A stretch of DNA of 18,407 nucleotides, taken from assembly GCA_002408385.1 (NCBI GenBank), contig DHSB01000052.1, positions 1,114-19,520 of the forward strand. Reading direction: 5' to 3'. Source of the stretch: Myxococcales bacterium UBA5297. GTDB lineage: Bacteria; Myxococcota; Myxococcia; Myxococcales; UBA5297. The notes under the pieces are model-generated. The model was not told the origin of the DNA. It did no database searches and saw nothing but the letters and a program-made list of their open reading frames with translations. Position 1 is the first letter of the stretch; every line of letters starts with the position of its first letter. Positions 18,201 through 18,407 of this stretch are shown in pieces. A program made the translations under genes and the position numbers.

Positions 18201-18407
18201 TGCGGTCGACGCGCGGCGCGAGGGCGTAGAAGGCGAAGAGAGCCGCGGCCGGGAGGGCGAGCGCCGGCGCCTCAACCTCGCCAAGCTCGACGAGGATCGC
18301 GGCGGTGAGGACGGCGGCCGCCGCGTGCAGGTGAGCGAGGATGCCGAGGGCGAATCCAGACCGCTCGACCCCGAAGACGGCCCGGGCCAAGGCGGGCGCC
18401 CGCCGGT
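15274..18407 (-). CDS. Giant multi-spanning membrane protein with internal repeats, 5'-truncated
   Basis: The frame runs without a stop off the right edge, so the start is outside; a TTG at 18390 is possible but has no ribosome site. From there 1,038 residues are visible, nearly all hydrophobic, with several dozen likely membrane helices rich in Ala, Leu and Val. The N-terminal part repeats every 105-110 residues: counted from the TTG, similar starts occur near 3 (RAVFGVERSG), 114 (ERCVLASLPA), 224 (RRVFACDSKP) and 328 (GRLLFGLDEE), each followed by similar helices (HVLAGTGLALAATAG against QVLTGTGLAAALIAA). The protein ends in a short charged cytoplasmic-type tail (RREELLRKYRKVEALLAEWQ). I recognise no catalytic motif or named family; a scaffold, transporter or glycan-related role would be a guess. 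Confidence 0.82.
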   Translation of the reverse strand, partial: RRAPALARAVFGVERSGFALGILAHLHAAAAVLTAAILVELGEVEAPALALPAAALFAFYALAPRVDRRAGWLGAALVAGWAALALPSDARHAFLLLALCGVAGALLGALARRYPRAAERCVLASLPAVSHVLAGTGLALAATAGISLLGEWPALELHAPLVLGCVGLAFFLAPRSFPTPFLLVPAAVAAVLAVGGALPGLSRPLLLALFAVALSTLGAVFRNAPGATRRVFACDSKPTAQVLTGTGLAAALIAAMTMPLSAHLSACAALVGLALAIAPRVFPTALLLGPAAASALVAIGAESGAAHRALAIVLGALAVAGCAVLLRRFPRLGRLLFGLDEEQAPLCGQTLATTALVAAALAIAFQLVPPSGAPPALIVGVAAAIAALALVATGWQALIPIMAATFVASLAVAPERLELSFLAALAGLNLLYWLTGPSPRSRFDALLSFLRAAGFPLDQDAEPSAESRARGLLLGTAVAGTAVALALLATLSLGRWVAFALGLDPALTAAMVAAQALTAWHQLRRRPSLLSWHMALLLLAIGLWMLGGREAWPYLTGLAAVALAGLEAALARELGPRLLRRLGIELERAGQRAVASILPPYLVAFAVLGIASTGLRPALLAAPVSLGLATVVFGIRAAGGSRWSRHALAGLLPVALHFALFHTGIRLSTGRPPATILPFLALAMVLAAMGVERLARKLESGPAQRHASRVALVYAALAAGEWIAGLALVRFGGTELATSTLAILGLTWFCVRRAQATGSRPLAYAGFAAFVALYLSLRVQTGLFGAAAERSDADTLAGLVFGFLFLGVHAAVKRLGLQALSEPARRFALLMPIAGALLLEPEPSLSGALLLFGIAVQLTALSAVENRGKVSGVLAAVAFNLALAMLWLRAGIGGAHDAQFYVIPAGATLVVLAHLFRQGLGSLWQSRLRAVGVLGIYLSSVYPALTAFGHLSYALWCALLCVVGVAVGIALRVRAYLYLGTAFLVTCVLGNMIRFGLQHHQAGAAFLTALGLLVVGFMIFFSARREELLRKYRKVEALLAEWQ

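Overview
The window is GC-rich bacterial chromosomal DNA with mostly housekeeping or ordinary accessory genes. It shows no phage, plasmid, insertion-sequence or CRISPR signature. The gene content (class II ribonucleotide reductase, a two-domain SppA, a membrane-tethered winged-helix protein, very large polytopic membrane proteins) and the codon use suggest a Gram-negative high-GC lineage such as Myxococcota or a relative. That placement is an impression from composition and family resemblance, not a demonstrated assignment.

Left part (1-6405): the 3' three quarters of valS, a 382-bp spacer holding what may be a decayed or frameshifted small ORF with a Lys/Ala-rich tail, then nadC from a TTG start. 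Convergent to nadC is a LuxR-type regulator (3830-4801, minus), preceded by a possible frameshifted small ORF. About 1.1 kb without a convincing gene follows, ending in a 57-residue small protein gene (6232-6405).

Middle (6474-12193): a strong two-way terminator separates the small gene from nrdJ, the adenosylcobalamin-dependent ribonucleotide reductase (minus). Upstream of nrdJ is a good promoter with an NrdR-box-like palindrome. A second dyad lies 31 bp from it, inside the promoter spacer. Next come an ArsB/NhaD-type anion transporter (minus) and, divergently, an RtcA/RCL1-family protein that appears to lack the catalytic histidine. The latter seems to be expressed as a leaderless mRNA.

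Right part (12291-18407): a divergent pair, a membrane-anchored winged-helix protein (minus) and the SppA-type membrane protease (plus), is bracketed by two direct copies of a roughly 170-bp dispersed repeat. Each copy lies in a 3'-to-3' (convergent) gap. The window ends in a giant multi-spanning membrane protein (minus, 5' end outside the window) whose N-terminal part is built from repeats of about 105-110 residues.

The most interesting items are the repeat pair confined to convergent gaps, the winged-helix/SppA pair, the RtcA-like protein without its nucleotidylated histidine, and the nrdJ operator region.
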